Notes: generated by a model not told the origin, from the letters alone. 64,000 nt of DNA from Candidatus Blautia stercorigallinarum (GCA_019112785.1 DXIQ01000092.1:1-64000); one strand, 5' to 3'; positions 26,833-35,532 are shown, numbered from the stretch's first letter. Numbers and translations: made by a program.

Positions 26833-27528
26833 CTAAAGCTCCGTTATAGTTGTCTCCTGTCTGGAAACTGCGATTTCCAGATTTCCGTTTCTGCACCGGA
26901 TCTTATCGATCATTTCTTTTTCTTTGGCTGCGTCCCGGAGAGTGATATGATAAGTCAGCCGGAACAGGCTTCCCATGTTGGTGGTCTTTACGCCGATCAG
27001 CTCATGGGAAACGGCGTATTCCTGGAAAATATCATCGAAAATTTCTGTGTAGTCCAGATCCTCGGGAATGGTTATAGCAAAGGTCTTATAGACCGCTCCA
27101 TTCTTTTTGGCCCCGAAATCAAGACGGTTATAGATCATAAAGATCAGGCTTAAGACCAGGGTAAAAAGCGCCGCAAATCCCAGATAGCCCATTCCTGTGA
27201 TCAGACCGGCTCCCATGGCAAGAAATAACGTACAGATTTCTCTGGCAGTGCCGGGAACAGAGCGGAAACGTACCAGGCTGAAAGCTCCCGCGACTGCCAC
27301 TCCGGTCCCCACATTGCCGTTAACCATCATGATCACCACACACACCACTGCAGGCAGCAGGGCCAAGGTCACCACAAAGCTTTTGGTATACCGGGTGCGG
27401 TACATATAGGCAAAGGCCATGACAAGGCCCAGGATCAACGCCGTTGCCAGGCACAGCATAAAATCTCTTACGCTGATCACTTTGGTAAGATCTGTGTCAA
27501 ATAATCCTTGAAATATTGTTTCAGGCAT
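26833..27528 (-). CDS. DUF4956 integral membrane protein
   Basis: 231 residues with four hydrophobic segments (about 20-45, 53-72, 75-95, 105-130) followed by a soluble C-terminal domain. GNVGTGVAVAGAFSLVRFRSVPGTAREI is the DUF4956 signature. It overlaps the VTC gene by 8 nt and precedes the beta-helix lipoprotein by 19 bp, so all three are one operon. The family recurrently accompanies VTC-domain and CotH/Cthe_2159 proteins; its role is unknown. Confidence 0.9.
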   Translation of the reverse strand: MPETIFQGLFDTDLTKVISVRDFMLCLATALILGLVMAFAYMYRTRYTKSFVVTLALLPAVVCVVIMMVNGNVGTGVAVAGAFSLVRFRSVPGTAREICTLFLAMGAGLITGMGYLGFAALFTLVLSLIFMIYNRLDFGAKKNGAVYKTFAITIPEDLDYTEIFDDIFQEYAVSHELIGVKTTNMGSLFRLTYHITLRDAAKEKEMIDKIRCRNGNLEIAVSRQETTITEL

Positions 27529-28243
27529 GAAGTCGTACCTCCTGTTTCAGTTTTGGATAGATCATAGTCTGATAAGCAGTTCCATATTTGGAAAAAGAAG
27601 TTTTATAAATGTGTTCCTGTGACAGTACATGGACCATCCACAGAGGGATACCCCCTGAACACTTGATCTCCATCAGGACGCTTCCTTCCGGAAGGATAGG
27701 CGTGCCGTAAACTTCCGACTCCAGGGACAGGTCCTCCTGCCGGCACAGGATTTTTTCATCAAAGGTCACCCGGAAATCTGAATGATCTTTAGAATAGTAG
27801 GCTTCTCTTTCGTAGGAGAGAAATACCGCCGGATGAAGATCCTGATAATACTGAAAGAAATAATCAATTTCTTCAGATATCTGACTGTCCTGGCTGCAAT
27901 GGCGTTCTCCTGATACCCATTCCATGGCTTCTTTTTCCGGAAGGGGTATCCTTCGCTTATATACGATCTTCTTGTACTTTTTCTTCAGTTCCACAAAGAC
28001 TGTGCTGTCAGGCATGGCCTGACTGTAGCTCCGGATCCTCAGCTTTTCTTTATAAGCGGGCTTTTCAATAGAGTGACGGACCAGCCGGTATGTATCTGTA
28101 TCAAAATACAGGTTCCGGATCGTGGTCCGCCCATACTGGTCCAGGGACATATAGGGTTCCATGGCCTGAAGCATTTTTTCTTTCTGCTGGGGATTCAGCA
28201 GATATTTCATTTCATATCTTTTAAAAACCTTTTGGATTGGCAT
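27521..28243 (-). CDS. VTC-domain (polyphosphate polymerase-like) protein
   Basis: 240 residues from ATG 28243; the in-frame opening further upstream runs into the kinase gene and is rejected. Tunnel-fold motifs with basic residues are KRYEMKYLL near 7-15, LYFDTDTYRLVRHS, KLRIRSYS, VFVELKKKYKKIVYKRR and MEIKCSGGIPLWM. These match the VTC catalytic domain, which in yeast makes polyphosphate; bacterial copies next to DUF4956 are uncharacterised. First gene of its operon, with a putative response-regulator site upstream. Confidence 0.88.
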   Translation of the reverse strand: MPIQKVFKRYEMKYLLNPQQKEKMLQAMEPYMSLDQYGRTTIRNLYFDTDTYRLVRHSIEKPAYKEKLRIRSYSQAMPDSTVFVELKKKYKKIVYKRRIPLPEKEAMEWVSGERHCSQDSQISEEIDYFFQYYQDLHPAVFLSYEREAYYSKDHSDFRVTFDEKILCRQEDLSLESEVYGTPILPEGSVLMEIKCSGGIPLWMVHVLSQEHIYKTSFSKYGTAYQTMIYPKLKQEVRLHA

Positions 28244-28274
28244 AAATAATTCCCCCTGTACTTTTGATGCTCCT

Positions 28275-28308
28275 ATTGTACAGAGGGAAGATTGAAGTTT
28301 TATTGAAG
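28275..28308 (-). promoter_or_regulatory. VTC operon promoter with direct-repeat operator
   Basis: Minus strand: CTTCAAT at 28308-28302 and again at 28297-28291 (11-bp period), then 10 bp, then a -10 box TACAAT at 28280-28275. The repeats replace a -35 box, the layout of promoters activated by OmpR/PhoB-type regulators. Such a regulator is encoded at 29579-30256. Confidence 0.6.
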
Positions 28309-28326
28309 ACACAGATTTTTCATATT

Positions 28327-29592
28327 TTAACTTTTCGGAGTATTTCCTTTCTGCAGGGGCAGCTTCACGAGAAAGATCACCATTCCATCCCTGCACTGGA
28401 CCTGGATAGAGCCTTTATGAGTCTGGGCGATGGCTTTGGCAATGGCAAGCCCCAGGCCGTAATGACCATCTTCTGCAGCCCTGGCCTGATCACTGCGGTA
28501 GAACCGTTCAAAAAGATGCTTTCTCTGTTCCTCGGGTATTTCCCTGCCTTCATTTGCCACAGACAGAACAGCGCTGTTTTTTACCCTTTTCAGTTCCAGA
28601 TCTACCTCTTTTCCCTGGCTTCCATGGCGGATCCCGTTATCAATAAGGATAGAGGTCAGCTGTTTCAGCTGTACGCTGTTCCCATTGACCCAGATTTCTT
28701 CTTCTATGCTGCTGTTTAGAGCCAGTCCCTTTTCATAAGCCACCGGTTCAAAAGGCAGGGTTTCCCCCCAGACCAGATGGCTGAGATCCAGAGGCTCCAT
28801 CTGGGAGCTGGCATTTTCCGCTCTTGCCAGATCCAGAAGCTGGGTGATCAGGGCCGACATCCGCTGATTTTCATACTGGATATTGGACAGCCACTGATTC
28901 TCTCCTATCTCTCTTGTAAGAAGCTCCAGATTAGCATTGATCACCGCCGCCGGAGTTTTCAGTTCGTGGCCTGCATCGGAGACAAACTGCTTCTGCCGTT
29001 CATAATTTTCTTCCAGCGGGGCCAGGATCTTCCCTGCCATATAATTGGCCAGTAAAAAGATCAGCACCAGGGCAATGCCTCCAAAGATCAGCGTATAGGT
29101 CACCAGAGTTCCTGCGCTTTCCAGCATCAAGGTATTGTCCAGAAAAGCCACCAGGATATACCCTCCCTTGTCCTTCTTTTCATACAGGAGACTTCCTTTC
29201 TTACCTTTTTCTTTTTCTTCTTCCAGGATCCCTTCTGCCAGCTTGGTAAGTTCTTCTTCGCTGTAGGCGGATACCTCCCCATTATCCACTGCCAGGACTT
29301 CCCTCTCCGGAGAGAACACTACAGAATAAAAAGTGGAAAGTTCCAGCATAGGACGTTTTCCCCGGGGATCTCCCCTTTCATCCCGATCTCCCTGGATATC
29401 CGGTCCATCGCCGTTTTTCGTCTTTGGATAGATATACCCCTCCACATAATGATCCAGAAGATCCCGGTTTTCTTCTGTCATGTCGCTGTAACTGGCTAAA
29501 TAAATGGTACAGAGGGTTCCTGCCAGTAAAAGGACCAGGATCAGCATAATGGAGGCCACGATCTTTCTTTTAGATTTCTTAAACATCTTCAT
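28327..29592 (-). CDS. Sensor histidine kinase
   Basis: 421 residues. TM1 at about 12-34 and TM2 at about 163-184 flank a ~125-residue extracellular sensor rich in Asp/Gly/Arg (DIQGDRDERGDPRGKR). HisKA has H209 in SDAGHELKTP, the N-box reads ILIDNGIRHG, and the G-box YGLGLAIAKAIA. The HAMP linker is short. It overlaps the regulator gene by 14 nt and is followed after 83 bp by the VTC operon, its probable target. Signal unknown. Confidence 0.93.
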   Translation of the reverse strand: MKMFKKSKRKIVASIMLILVLLLAGTLCTIYLASYSDMTEENRDLLDHYVEGYIYPKTKNGDGPDIQGDRDERGDPRGKRPMLELSTFYSVVFSPEREVLAVDNGEVSAYSEEELTKLAEGILEEEKEKGKKGSLLYEKKDKGGYILVAFLDNTLMLESAGTLVTYTLIFGGIALVLIFLLANYMAGKILAPLEENYERQKQFVSDAGHELKTPAAVINANLELLTREIGENQWLSNIQYENQRMSALITQLLDLARAENASSQMEPLDLSHLVWGETLPFEPVAYEKGLALNSSIEEEIWVNGNSVQLKQLTSILIDNGIRHGSQGKEVDLELKRVKNSAVLSVANEGREIPEEQRKHLFERFYRSDQARAAEDGHYGLGLAIAKAIAQTHKGSIQVQCRDGMVIFLVKLPLQKGNTPKS

Positions 29593-30256
29593 ACCTCAAT
29601 TCGTAGCCCATGCCCCGCACTGCTTTAATTTCTGTTTTTGATTTTACAAAGTGGAGTTTTTTCCGGACGAAAGAAATATAGACTTCCACGTTGTTATATT
29701 CTGTATCACTGTCATAACCCCAGACTTTCAGGGCGATCTGCTCCCTGGTAAGGATCTGCCCCTGGTTTGAGATCAGGTATTCCAGAATACGCAGTTCTTT
29801 CTCACTGAGGCGCACATTATTCTCTCCTGAAGACAGGGAAGAAGCTCCTGGGTTCAGAGAAATATCACCGAATGTCAGGGTCCCGTCCGGGGAATGGATA
29901 TTTCTCCGGCCCAGCGCCCGGATCCTGGCCAGAAGCTCTTTTGTCATAAAAGGCTTTGTAAGATAATCGTCCGCCCCGCAGTCCAGGCCAGTGACCTTGT
30001 CATCTATATCGCTCTTTGCCGTCAGCATAAGGATCGGCGTCCGGATCCCTTTCTTTCTGACCTCCCGGGTGATGTCAAAACCGTTTTTTCCCGGAAGCAT
30101 CACATCCAGGATCACCACGTCATAAACCCCGGTTTCTATGGCGTACTGGCCTTTCATCCCATCCCCACAGTGGTCTACCTCATAATTTTCCTGCCGCAGT
30201 ATCTCACACAGAGCCTGGGCCATCCTCTCTTCATCTTCTACAAGTAATATCCTCAT
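29579..30256 (-). CDS. OmpR-family response regulator
   Basis: 225 residues: receiver domain with D51 (VVILDVMLPG) and K in YLTKPF near 100, then an OmpR/PhoB winged helix (LSEKELRILEYLISNQGQILTREQI...VEVYISFVRKKL). It is the first gene of the kinase pair. The direct repeat upstream of VTC has the 11-bp spacing expected for this family. Confidence 0.95.
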   Translation of the reverse strand: MRILLVEDEERMAQALCEILRQENYEVDHCGDGMKGQYAIETGVYDVVILDVMLPGKNGFDITREVRKKGIRTPILMLTAKSDIDDKVTGLDCGADDYLTKPFMTKELLARIRALGRRNIHSPDGTLTFGDISLNPGASSLSSGENNVRLSEKELRILEYLISNQGQILTREQIALKVWGYDSDTEYNNVEVYISFVRKKLHFVKSKTEIKAVRGMGYELRYEDV

Positions 30257-30431
30257 CTCGCACCTCTCTGATCTCAGAAGAATATGGTTATCCTTTAAAT
30301 TTTATCTACGATACCCACAGATTGTTACATGCTACGCACTCTCACAATTCTCCTCATCATTCGCATATCATGGGATATACATCCCATTTTTATATTATAC
30401 TAAAAAGCTTGAAACAACATTGAATATTTCA

Positions 30432-30594
30432 GCAAACAGGGAGCTGCAGCACTAAACAAATATCAGGAATATATATACATTTTATGCGAATTTGTCGAGC
30501 AGGTTTTGAGACCATAGGCTCAAAGCCGCGCAGACTGAGCAATAAAATGTATATATATTCTCGATTTTGAAGAATGCTGCAGCTCCCTGTTTGC
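30432..30594. repeat. Large palindromic repeat element with inner hairpin (copy 2)
   Basis: Outer arms GCAAACAGGGAGCTGCAGCA (30432-30451) and TGCTGCAGCTCCCTGTTTGC (30575-30594) are perfectly complementary. After an unpaired stretch, AATATATATACATTTTAT (30468-30485) pairs with ATAAAATGTATATATATT (30542-30559). The core holds CGAGCAGG, a TTGAG/CTCAA hairpin around 30505-30522, and GACTGAGC at 30533-30540, the same order as at 1-99. It fills the gap between the response regulator and fruR. Confidence 0.8.
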
Positions 30595-30602
30595 AAGTGG
30601 TG

Positions 30603-31349
30603 TTAGGGAACCACTACGATATTCTCATATTTCTTGAAGCTTTCGTCCGGGAGCCGGTCGGTAAGGATGATCCCGTCTTCAAACTCTCCGAAGGTTACCG
30701 GACTTGTATGATAAAATTTGCTGCTGTCACAGAGGATGTATGCCTGCTGGGTATGGGAAAGAGCGCATTCTTTTACCATGGCTTCGTTAATATCCGGGGT
30801 GGAAAATCCTGCCGAGGGACTGACTCCGTTCGTACCCCAGAAACCTTTGGTGAAATTAAATTTTTTCAGGTTTACATAGGCCTCGTTTCCCACGATAGCC
30901 TCTGTAGCCGCCTTTACTTCTCCGCCGATGAGGATCACCCGGAATCCATTCTCCGCCAGATGAAGGGCATGGGATACGGCGTTTGTGACAAAAGCCGCAG
31001 AGTGCTCTGTAAGATAAGGGATCATAGCTCCTGTAGTAGTGCCGGCGTCCAGATAGACGAAATCTTCCGGCTCCACAAGAGAAGCCGCATATCTGCCGAT
31101 CCTGTTTTTCTCTTCCCGGTAAAGTTCCTGCCTCTGGGATACCTGTTCCTCTCTGAGCATGACCCGGCCTTCAGGTCTTACCGCTCCTCCAAAGACTTTT
31201 GTAAGCGCGCCTCTTTTATCCAGTGCATTCAGGTCCCGCCGTATAGTAGATTCAGAAGCATGGAAATACTCCTTCAGCTCCTGAAGAGTAACACTCCCTT
31301 TCTGGTTCAGGAGCCGAAGGATCTCCTCCTGTCGTTGTTCCGTCAGCAT
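30603..31349 (-). CDS. fruR: DeoR-family regulator of the fructose operon
   Basis: 248 residues. The N-terminal DeoR HTH (MLTEQRQEEILRLLNQKGSVTLQELKEYF split here as RQEEILRLLNQKG and LQELKEYFHASESTIRRDL) is followed by a sensor domain with the DeoR signature (YLDAGTTTGAMIPYL). It lies 115 bp after fruA on the same strand, so FruR is the natural assignment. Effector inferred to be fructose-1-phosphate. Confidence 0.88.
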   Translation of the reverse strand: MLTEQRQEEILRLLNQKGSVTLQELKEYFHASESTIRRDLNALDKRGALTKVFGGAVRPEGRVMLREEQVSQRQELYREEKNRIGRYAASLVEPEDFVYLDAGTTTGAMIPYLTEHSAAFVTNAVSHALHLAENGFRVILIGGEVKAATEAIVGNEAYVNLKKFNFTKGFWGTNGVSPSAGFSTPDINEAMVKECALSHTQQAYILCDSSKFYHTSPVTFGEFEDGIILTDRLPDESFKKYENIVVVP

Positions 31350-31464
31350 ATGGTTTCCCCCTTAGAAAATTCTGTTGTTTATCCTGCTGCCTTTTATTCT
31401 ACACAACTTTCTTTTTCGGGGCAACCATTTTCCCGATTTCTGTGTTTTAACAGGATCCTGTCTG

Positions 31465-33381
31465 TTACCCTTCCACTTTTTTCTTTAATATTCCAAGAAG
31501 CACTGCGCCGATCACAGTTCCAACCACCAGGGATACCAGATACATCAGCGGATGTTCCACTACCGGGAATACGAAGATCCCGCCGTGAGGAGCCATAAGG
31601 GTACATCCAAAGGCCATAGACAGGGCTCCGGAAACTGCTGACCCGATAATACAGGAAGGCAGCACATGAAGAGGATCAGATGCCGCAAAGGGGATAGCGC
31701 CTTCTGTGATAAAGGCAAGACCCATAATAAAGTTTACAGGACCGGATTCTCTTTCCTGTTTTGTAAATTTGTTCTTAAACAGCAAAGTTGCCAGGGCAAT
31801 AGCGCAGGGCGGAACCATACCGCCGATCATAACTGCTGCCATAATATCGTAGTTGCCTGCGGCAATGGAGGCAGTTCCGAATACATAAGCCGCCTTATTA
31901 AAGGGGCCTCCCATATCAATGGACATCATACCGGCTACAATGATCCCCAGAAGGATCTTGCTGCTTCCGCTCATGTTCGTCAGAGCCGTGTTTAAAGCTG
32001 TGTTCAAAGCGCCGATAGGAGGCTCAATGATAAAGTTCATGATCAGTCCCATGAAAAGGATACCGAATAAAGGATATAAAAGCACCGGGGCGATCTTTTC
32101 AATAGATGCCGGAAGTCTGTCAAAAACTTTTCTCAGAAGAACGATAAGATAGCCTGCAATAAAACCTGCTGCCAGAGCTCCTAAGAATCCTGACTTTCCG
32201 TTGGCAGCGATCATACCGCCTACAAATCCTACTGCCAGACCTGGACGGTCTCCGATACTCATAGCAATAAAACCAGCAAGTACAGGAAGCATGAATCCAA
32301 AAGCCACATTACCGATCTGCCGGAACTGAGCGGCTACCGGGGTAATAGTACCGAAATTTGCCCGGGCTTCCTGGGAAAGAGAATTCATATCCACGCTGAG
32401 ACCATCGATCAGGAAGGCCAGGGCGATCAGGATACCGCCGCCTACTACAAATGGGAGCATATGGGAAACACCATTCATCAGCTGGGTATATACCTTATGT
32501 CCTGCTCCCCCTGCTGATCCGGTCTTTTTCTCTGTTTTCGGACTATCCGAATGATAAACCGGGGCATCCTGTTTCATAGCTCTGTCGATCAGCTGGTCCG
32601 CCTTGCTGATACCGTCGGATACAGGGCATTCGATCAGGTGCTTGCCGTCAAATCTTTCCATAGGCACATTAGCATCTGCGGCAATGATCACGCAGTCCGC
32701 CTCTTCGATTTCTTTTTCTGTTAATACATTCTTGGCTCCTCCGGATCCCCTGGTCTCTACTTTGATCCGGCAGTTTTTCTTTTTGGCTGCCTTTTCCAGA
32801 CCTTCCGCCGCCATATAAGTATGGGCGATCCCTGTAGGACAGGAGGTTACAGCAACGATCCGACAGGCTTTTTCAGAAGTATCCTCTAAGGTCTGGGAAG
32901 CCAGCTGCTCATTCAGACTGGGCTTCTCTTCATCTGCCTTGTCTACGATCTGAAGAAATTCTTCTACTGTGGAAGCATTCTCCAGATTCTTTACAAAATC
33001 TTCATCCATCAGCAGCGTAGAAAGCTTGCTCAGCACATCCAGATGCACGTTATCTTTGGTATTCGGAGCCGCAATAAGGAAAATCAGATGGACCGGCTCT
33101 CCATCCAGTGAATCAAAATCTACGCCGTTCTTTACTACCATCGCAGCAAGACCCGGACGTATAACAGAGTCTCCTTTTCCATGAGGGATAGCGATCCCTT
33201 CTCCTACACCTGTGGTGCTTTCTTCTTCTCTTGCATACACCTGCTGGCGGTAAGCTTCTTTATCCCGTATTTTTCCGCTTTTCACCATCAGTTCTACCAT
33301 CTGATCCAGGGCCTCTTTTTTGGATGCCGGAGCACCGGTCAGAGAAATGCTCCTGGGATCCAGCAATTCTGTGATTCTCAT
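31465..33381 (-). CDS. fruA: Fructose-specific PTS transporter EIIABC
   Basis: 638 residues. EIIA at about 1-150 has phospho-His H67 in GIAIPHGKG; EIIB at about 172-270 has phospho-Cys C181 in VTSCPTGIAHTYMA; EIIC at about 300-635 has multiple membrane helices (PFVVGGGILIALAFL; GALAAGFIAGYL). It imports fructose and releases fructose-1-phosphate. Located 22 bp after fruK. Domain order A-B-C is that of Firmicutes FruA. Confidence 0.96.
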   Translation of the reverse strand: MRITELLDPRSISLTGAPASKKEALDQMVELMVKSGKIRDKEAYRQQVYAREEESTTGVGEGIAIPHGKGDSVIRPGLAAMVVKNGVDFDSLDGEPVHLIFLIAAPNTKDNVHLDVLSKLSTLLMDEDFVKNLENASTVEEFLQIVDKADEEKPSLNEQLASQTLEDTSEKACRIVAVTSCPTGIAHTYMAAEGLEKAAKKKNCRIKVETRGSGGAKNVLTEKEIEEADCVIIAADANVPMERFDGKHLIECPVSDGISKADQLIDRAMKQDAPVYHSDSPKTEKKTGSAGGAGHKVYTQLMNGVSHMLPFVVGGGILIALAFLIDGLSVDMNSLSQEARANFGTITPVAAQFRQIGNVAFGFMLPVLAGFIAMSIGDRPGLAVGFVGGMIAANGKSGFLGALAAGFIAGYLIVLLRKVFDRLPASIEKIAPVLLYPLFGILFMGLIMNFIIEPPIGALNTALNTALTNMSGSSKILLGIIVAGMMSIDMGGPFNKAAYVFGTASIAAGNYDIMAAVMIGGMVPPCAIALATLLFKNKFTKQERESGPVNFIMGLAFITEGAIPFAASDPLHVLPSCIIGSAVSGALSMAFGCTLMAPHGGIFVFPVVEHPLMYLVSLVVGTVIGAVLLGILKKKVEG

Positions 33382-33403
33382 ATCTTTTTCTCCCTTCTAT
33401 CTG

Positions 33404-34318
33404 TCAGGCAGATTGGCTGACCTGCCTGAAAACTTCTTCTACTTCTTCTTTCGTAGCCAGATTCTCTGAAAAAGCGCTGGCGCTTCCTGCAGAGATCCCC
33501 ATACGGAAGGCGTACTCATAATCCTTTTTCGTAAGCCATCCTGCCAGAAAACCGGCTACCATAGAATCCCCCGCCCCCACGGCGTTGACCAGTTTTCCTT
33601 TTGGCGCGGGAAGCATATGGACCTGTCCCTTTTCGTCCAGGAGCACAGCCCCCTGGCCTGCCATGGAAACCAACACATTCCTTGCTCCCTTTTCCTGCAT
33701 CTTTCTGGCATATGGGACCACATCTTCCCGGGTCTCCAGCTTTACCTGGAAAATTTCTCCCAGTTCATGGTTATTAGGCTTGATCAGGAAAGGTCTGTAC
33801 TCCAGAACATGGAGCAAAAGCTCTCCCGTGGCGTCTACCACTGCCAGGATGCCTTTTCCCTCCAGCCTTTTCAATATATCGCTGTAAATGGAATCCGGCA
33901 TGGTCCTGGGAATACTTCCTGCCAGTACCAGAACATCCTCTTCTTTTAAGCTATCCAGTTTCCGGAGCAGTCTCTCCGTTTCCTCCGGGGTGATATCCGG
34001 TCCCTGACCGTTGATCTCAGTCCCGTCAAAATCCTTCATCTTCACGTTGATCCTGGAATAGCCATTTGGCAGATCGATAAAATCACTGGCCAGTCCCATT
34101 TCTTCTACTCTTCTTTTAATCTCCTCTCCGGTAAATCCCGCCGAAAAACCAAGAGCTGTATTGGGAATCCCCAGGTTCTTCAACACTGTAGAAACATTAA
34201 TCCCCTTGCCTCCCGGGAGCATCTGCTCTTTTGCAGTCCGGTTGGTCTTTCCAAGCTGGAAATCCTCCACGGAAACGATATAATCCAGAGAAGGATTGAA
34301 TGTAACTGTATAAACCAT
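33404..34318 (-). CDS. fruK: 1-Phosphofructokinase
   Basis: 304 residues of PfkB-type ribokinase fold. The N-terminal YTVTFNPSLDYIV, GGKGINVSTVLKNLG near 36-50, and the C-terminal GAGDSMVAGFLAG with catalytic Asp near 248-260 are typical of FruK. It phosphorylates fructose-1-phosphate to fructose-1,6-bisphosphate. First gene of fruK-fruA-fruR with its own promoter; AAAGGAGG precedes the start. Confidence 0.96.
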   Translation of the reverse strand: MVYTVTFNPSLDYIVSVEDFQLGKTNRTAKEQMLPGGKGINVSTVLKNLGIPNTALGFSAGFTGEEIKRRVEEMGLASDFIDLPNGYSRINVKMKDFDGTEINGQGPDITPEETERLLRKLDSLKEEDVLVLAGSIPRTMPDSIYSDILKRLEGKGILAVVDATGELLLHVLEYRPFLIKPNNHELGEIFQVKLETREDVVPYARKMQEKGARNVLVSMAGQGAVLLDEKGQVHMLPAPKGKLVNAVGAGDSMVAGFLAGWLTKKDYEYAFRMGISAGSASAFSENLATKEEVEEVFRQVSQSA

Positions 34319-34341
34319 TTCTTTTCCTCCTTTATGTCTAT

Positions 34342-34369
34342 ATTATACATCATAATCATTCATTTTCAA
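34342..34369 (-). promoter_or_regulatory. fruK promoter
   Basis: Minus strand: -35 TTGAAA at 34369-34364, 16-bp spacer, -10 TATAAT at 34347-34342, 24 bp before the fruK ATG. Confidence 0.75.
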
Positions 34370-34447
34370 TCATATTAATTCACAATATTTCTAGTTTGTT
34401 TTTAGTAATCTTTCACAATCAGTCATTTAATCATTCATATTCATTCA
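34356..34447 (-). promoter_or_regulatory. Five TGANTGA operator-like repeats upstream of fruK
   Basis: On the minus strand TGANTGA occurs at 34447-34441, 34437-34431, 34425-34419, 34372-34366 and 34362-34356. Three form an upstream cluster and two overlap the promoter. Tandem TGA-containing repeats are usual for DeoR-type regulators, so these are the likely FruR operators. Confidence 0.6.
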
Positions 34448-34529
34448 TTTAATTTCCTACTATTGTCATTTCCCGCCGCAGGATCCCAGGAGGCTCTCAC
34501 TGTACCCTATAACGCCGGCTTAGGAAGGC

Positions 34530-34578
34530 AAAAAAAGAGCTGAAGTTTTTCTTTGATATCAAGAAGAACTTCAGCTCC
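34530..34578 (-). terminator. Terminator of the HPr gene
   Basis: Minus strand GGAGCTGAAGTT...AACTTCAGCTC followed by TTTTTTTGCC, directly after the HPr stop. Shares the GGAGCTG...CAGCTC stem with other terminators in the window. Confidence 0.85.
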
Positions 34579-34584
34579 ATATCT

Positions 34585-34881
34585 TCATAAATTTTTGTTT
34601 TCATCCATTTCTCCCAGGCCGTTTTCAATAGCAGCTACCGCAGCTGCCAAAGCTTCTTTTTCGTCAGGGCCTTCACTTGTGATCACGATCTCCTGTCCCT
34701 GGATCACCCCTGCCGCCACAATGTTCAGAATGCTCTTCAGATTTACAACTCCTTTCACATTGTTTTTTTCATAGGCAAACTGCAGCTTGGCATTGTATTT
34801 TAAAACACTGTTTGACAACACAGTTGCCGTCCTCAGATGAAGCCCCGAAGGGTTTATGATCTTTACTTTTTTACTTACCAT
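34585..34881 (-). CDS. ptsH: HPr family phosphocarrier protein
   Basis: 98 residues. Phospho-His H15 lies in GLHLRTAT, and the regulatory serine S50 in VNLKSILNIVAAGV (the HPr Ser46 equivalent). The residues after His read LRTA instead of the usual ARPA, so either a divergent main HPr or a specialised paralogue is possible. It carries phosphate from EI to EIIA proteins such as FruA. GGAGG precedes the start. It ends at its own terminator, so it is not in the fruK transcript. Confidence 0.85.
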   Translation of the reverse strand: MVSKKVKIINPSGLHLRTATVLSNSVLKYNAKLQFAYEKNNVKGVVNLKSILNIVAAGVIQGQEIVITSEGPDEKEALAAAVAAIENGLGEMDENKNL

Positions 34882-34901
34882 GATCTTTTTCCTCCTCTTT
34901 T

Positions 34902-35495
34902 TTATATTCCCAGCGCAGCCTTTGCAAGACGGTCAACCGCCTCGTTCAGTTCCACGCCGCTGTGTCCTTTTACTTTATGAAAGATCACTTTCACATTTTT
35001 TAAACTGTCATAAAAATTTTTGTAGCGGATAGTTCCCGGTTTATTTCTTTTCCATTCGCCTGTAGCCCAGGATTCGATCCCCTGATAGTCATAATATAAA
35101 TGAAGGATCCTGATATTCCGTTTTTCACAGAAATCCATAGCAGCCATAGCTCCTTCCAGTTCTCCTGCTACATTCCTCATAGTAATGTCCTCGCCACCCT
35201 GGAATGCCCGGCTCAGCTCTGTCCGCTCTCCCTGATACAGAAGGATACAGCCATAGGAATAGGCTTTCTTTGACTGGTCAAAGCTGCCGTCCACATAAGC
35301 TGTACAGCATTCTTCTTCCGGACACTCTGACGGCGGCGCCTGGTCTCCCTTTAAATATCTCTGCGCTTCCTCAGGCGTAGAAAAACTTTTATACTGAGCG
35401 CCGGAATATCCGTTTACGCTGGCTTTACATTCCTCCCAGGTCGCGAATATCCCCGTTGATCTGCCCTTCTTTACTGCGTAATATTTTTTTGCCAT
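34902..35495 (-). CDS. rnhA: Ribonuclease HI with viroplasmin-like N-terminal domain
   Basis: 197 residues. Residues 1-50 (KKYYAVKKGRSTGIFATWEECK, GYSGAQYKSFSTPEEAQRYL) are the caulimovirus viroplasmin/RNase H1 hybrid-binding domain. Residues ~62-195 are RNase H with DGSFDQ, GELEGAMAA, YDYQGIESWATGEW, and H/D near VKGHSGVELNEAVDRLAK. It removes RNA from RNA-DNA hybrids. 20 bp before ptsH. Confidence 0.93.
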   Translation of the reverse strand: MAKKYYAVKKGRSTGIFATWEECKASVNGYSGAQYKSFSTPEEAQRYLKGDQAPPSECPEEECCTAYVDGSFDQSKKAYSYGCILLYQGERTELSRAFQGGEDITMRNVAGELEGAMAAMDFCEKRNIRILHLYYDYQGIESWATGEWKRNKPGTIRYKNFYDSLKNVKVIFHKVKGHSGVELNEAVDRLAKAALGI

Positions 35496-35532
35496 AGGTT
35501 ATCCTCTCCCCAGTGCGGTCTTTCTTTCGGAA

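Noticed and set aside
30567-31598. Long plus-strand open frame (343 codons) across fruR
   Set aside because: It is antisense to a clear DeoR regulator, is rich in Phe/Ser/His/Cys with no domain, and has no ribosome site.
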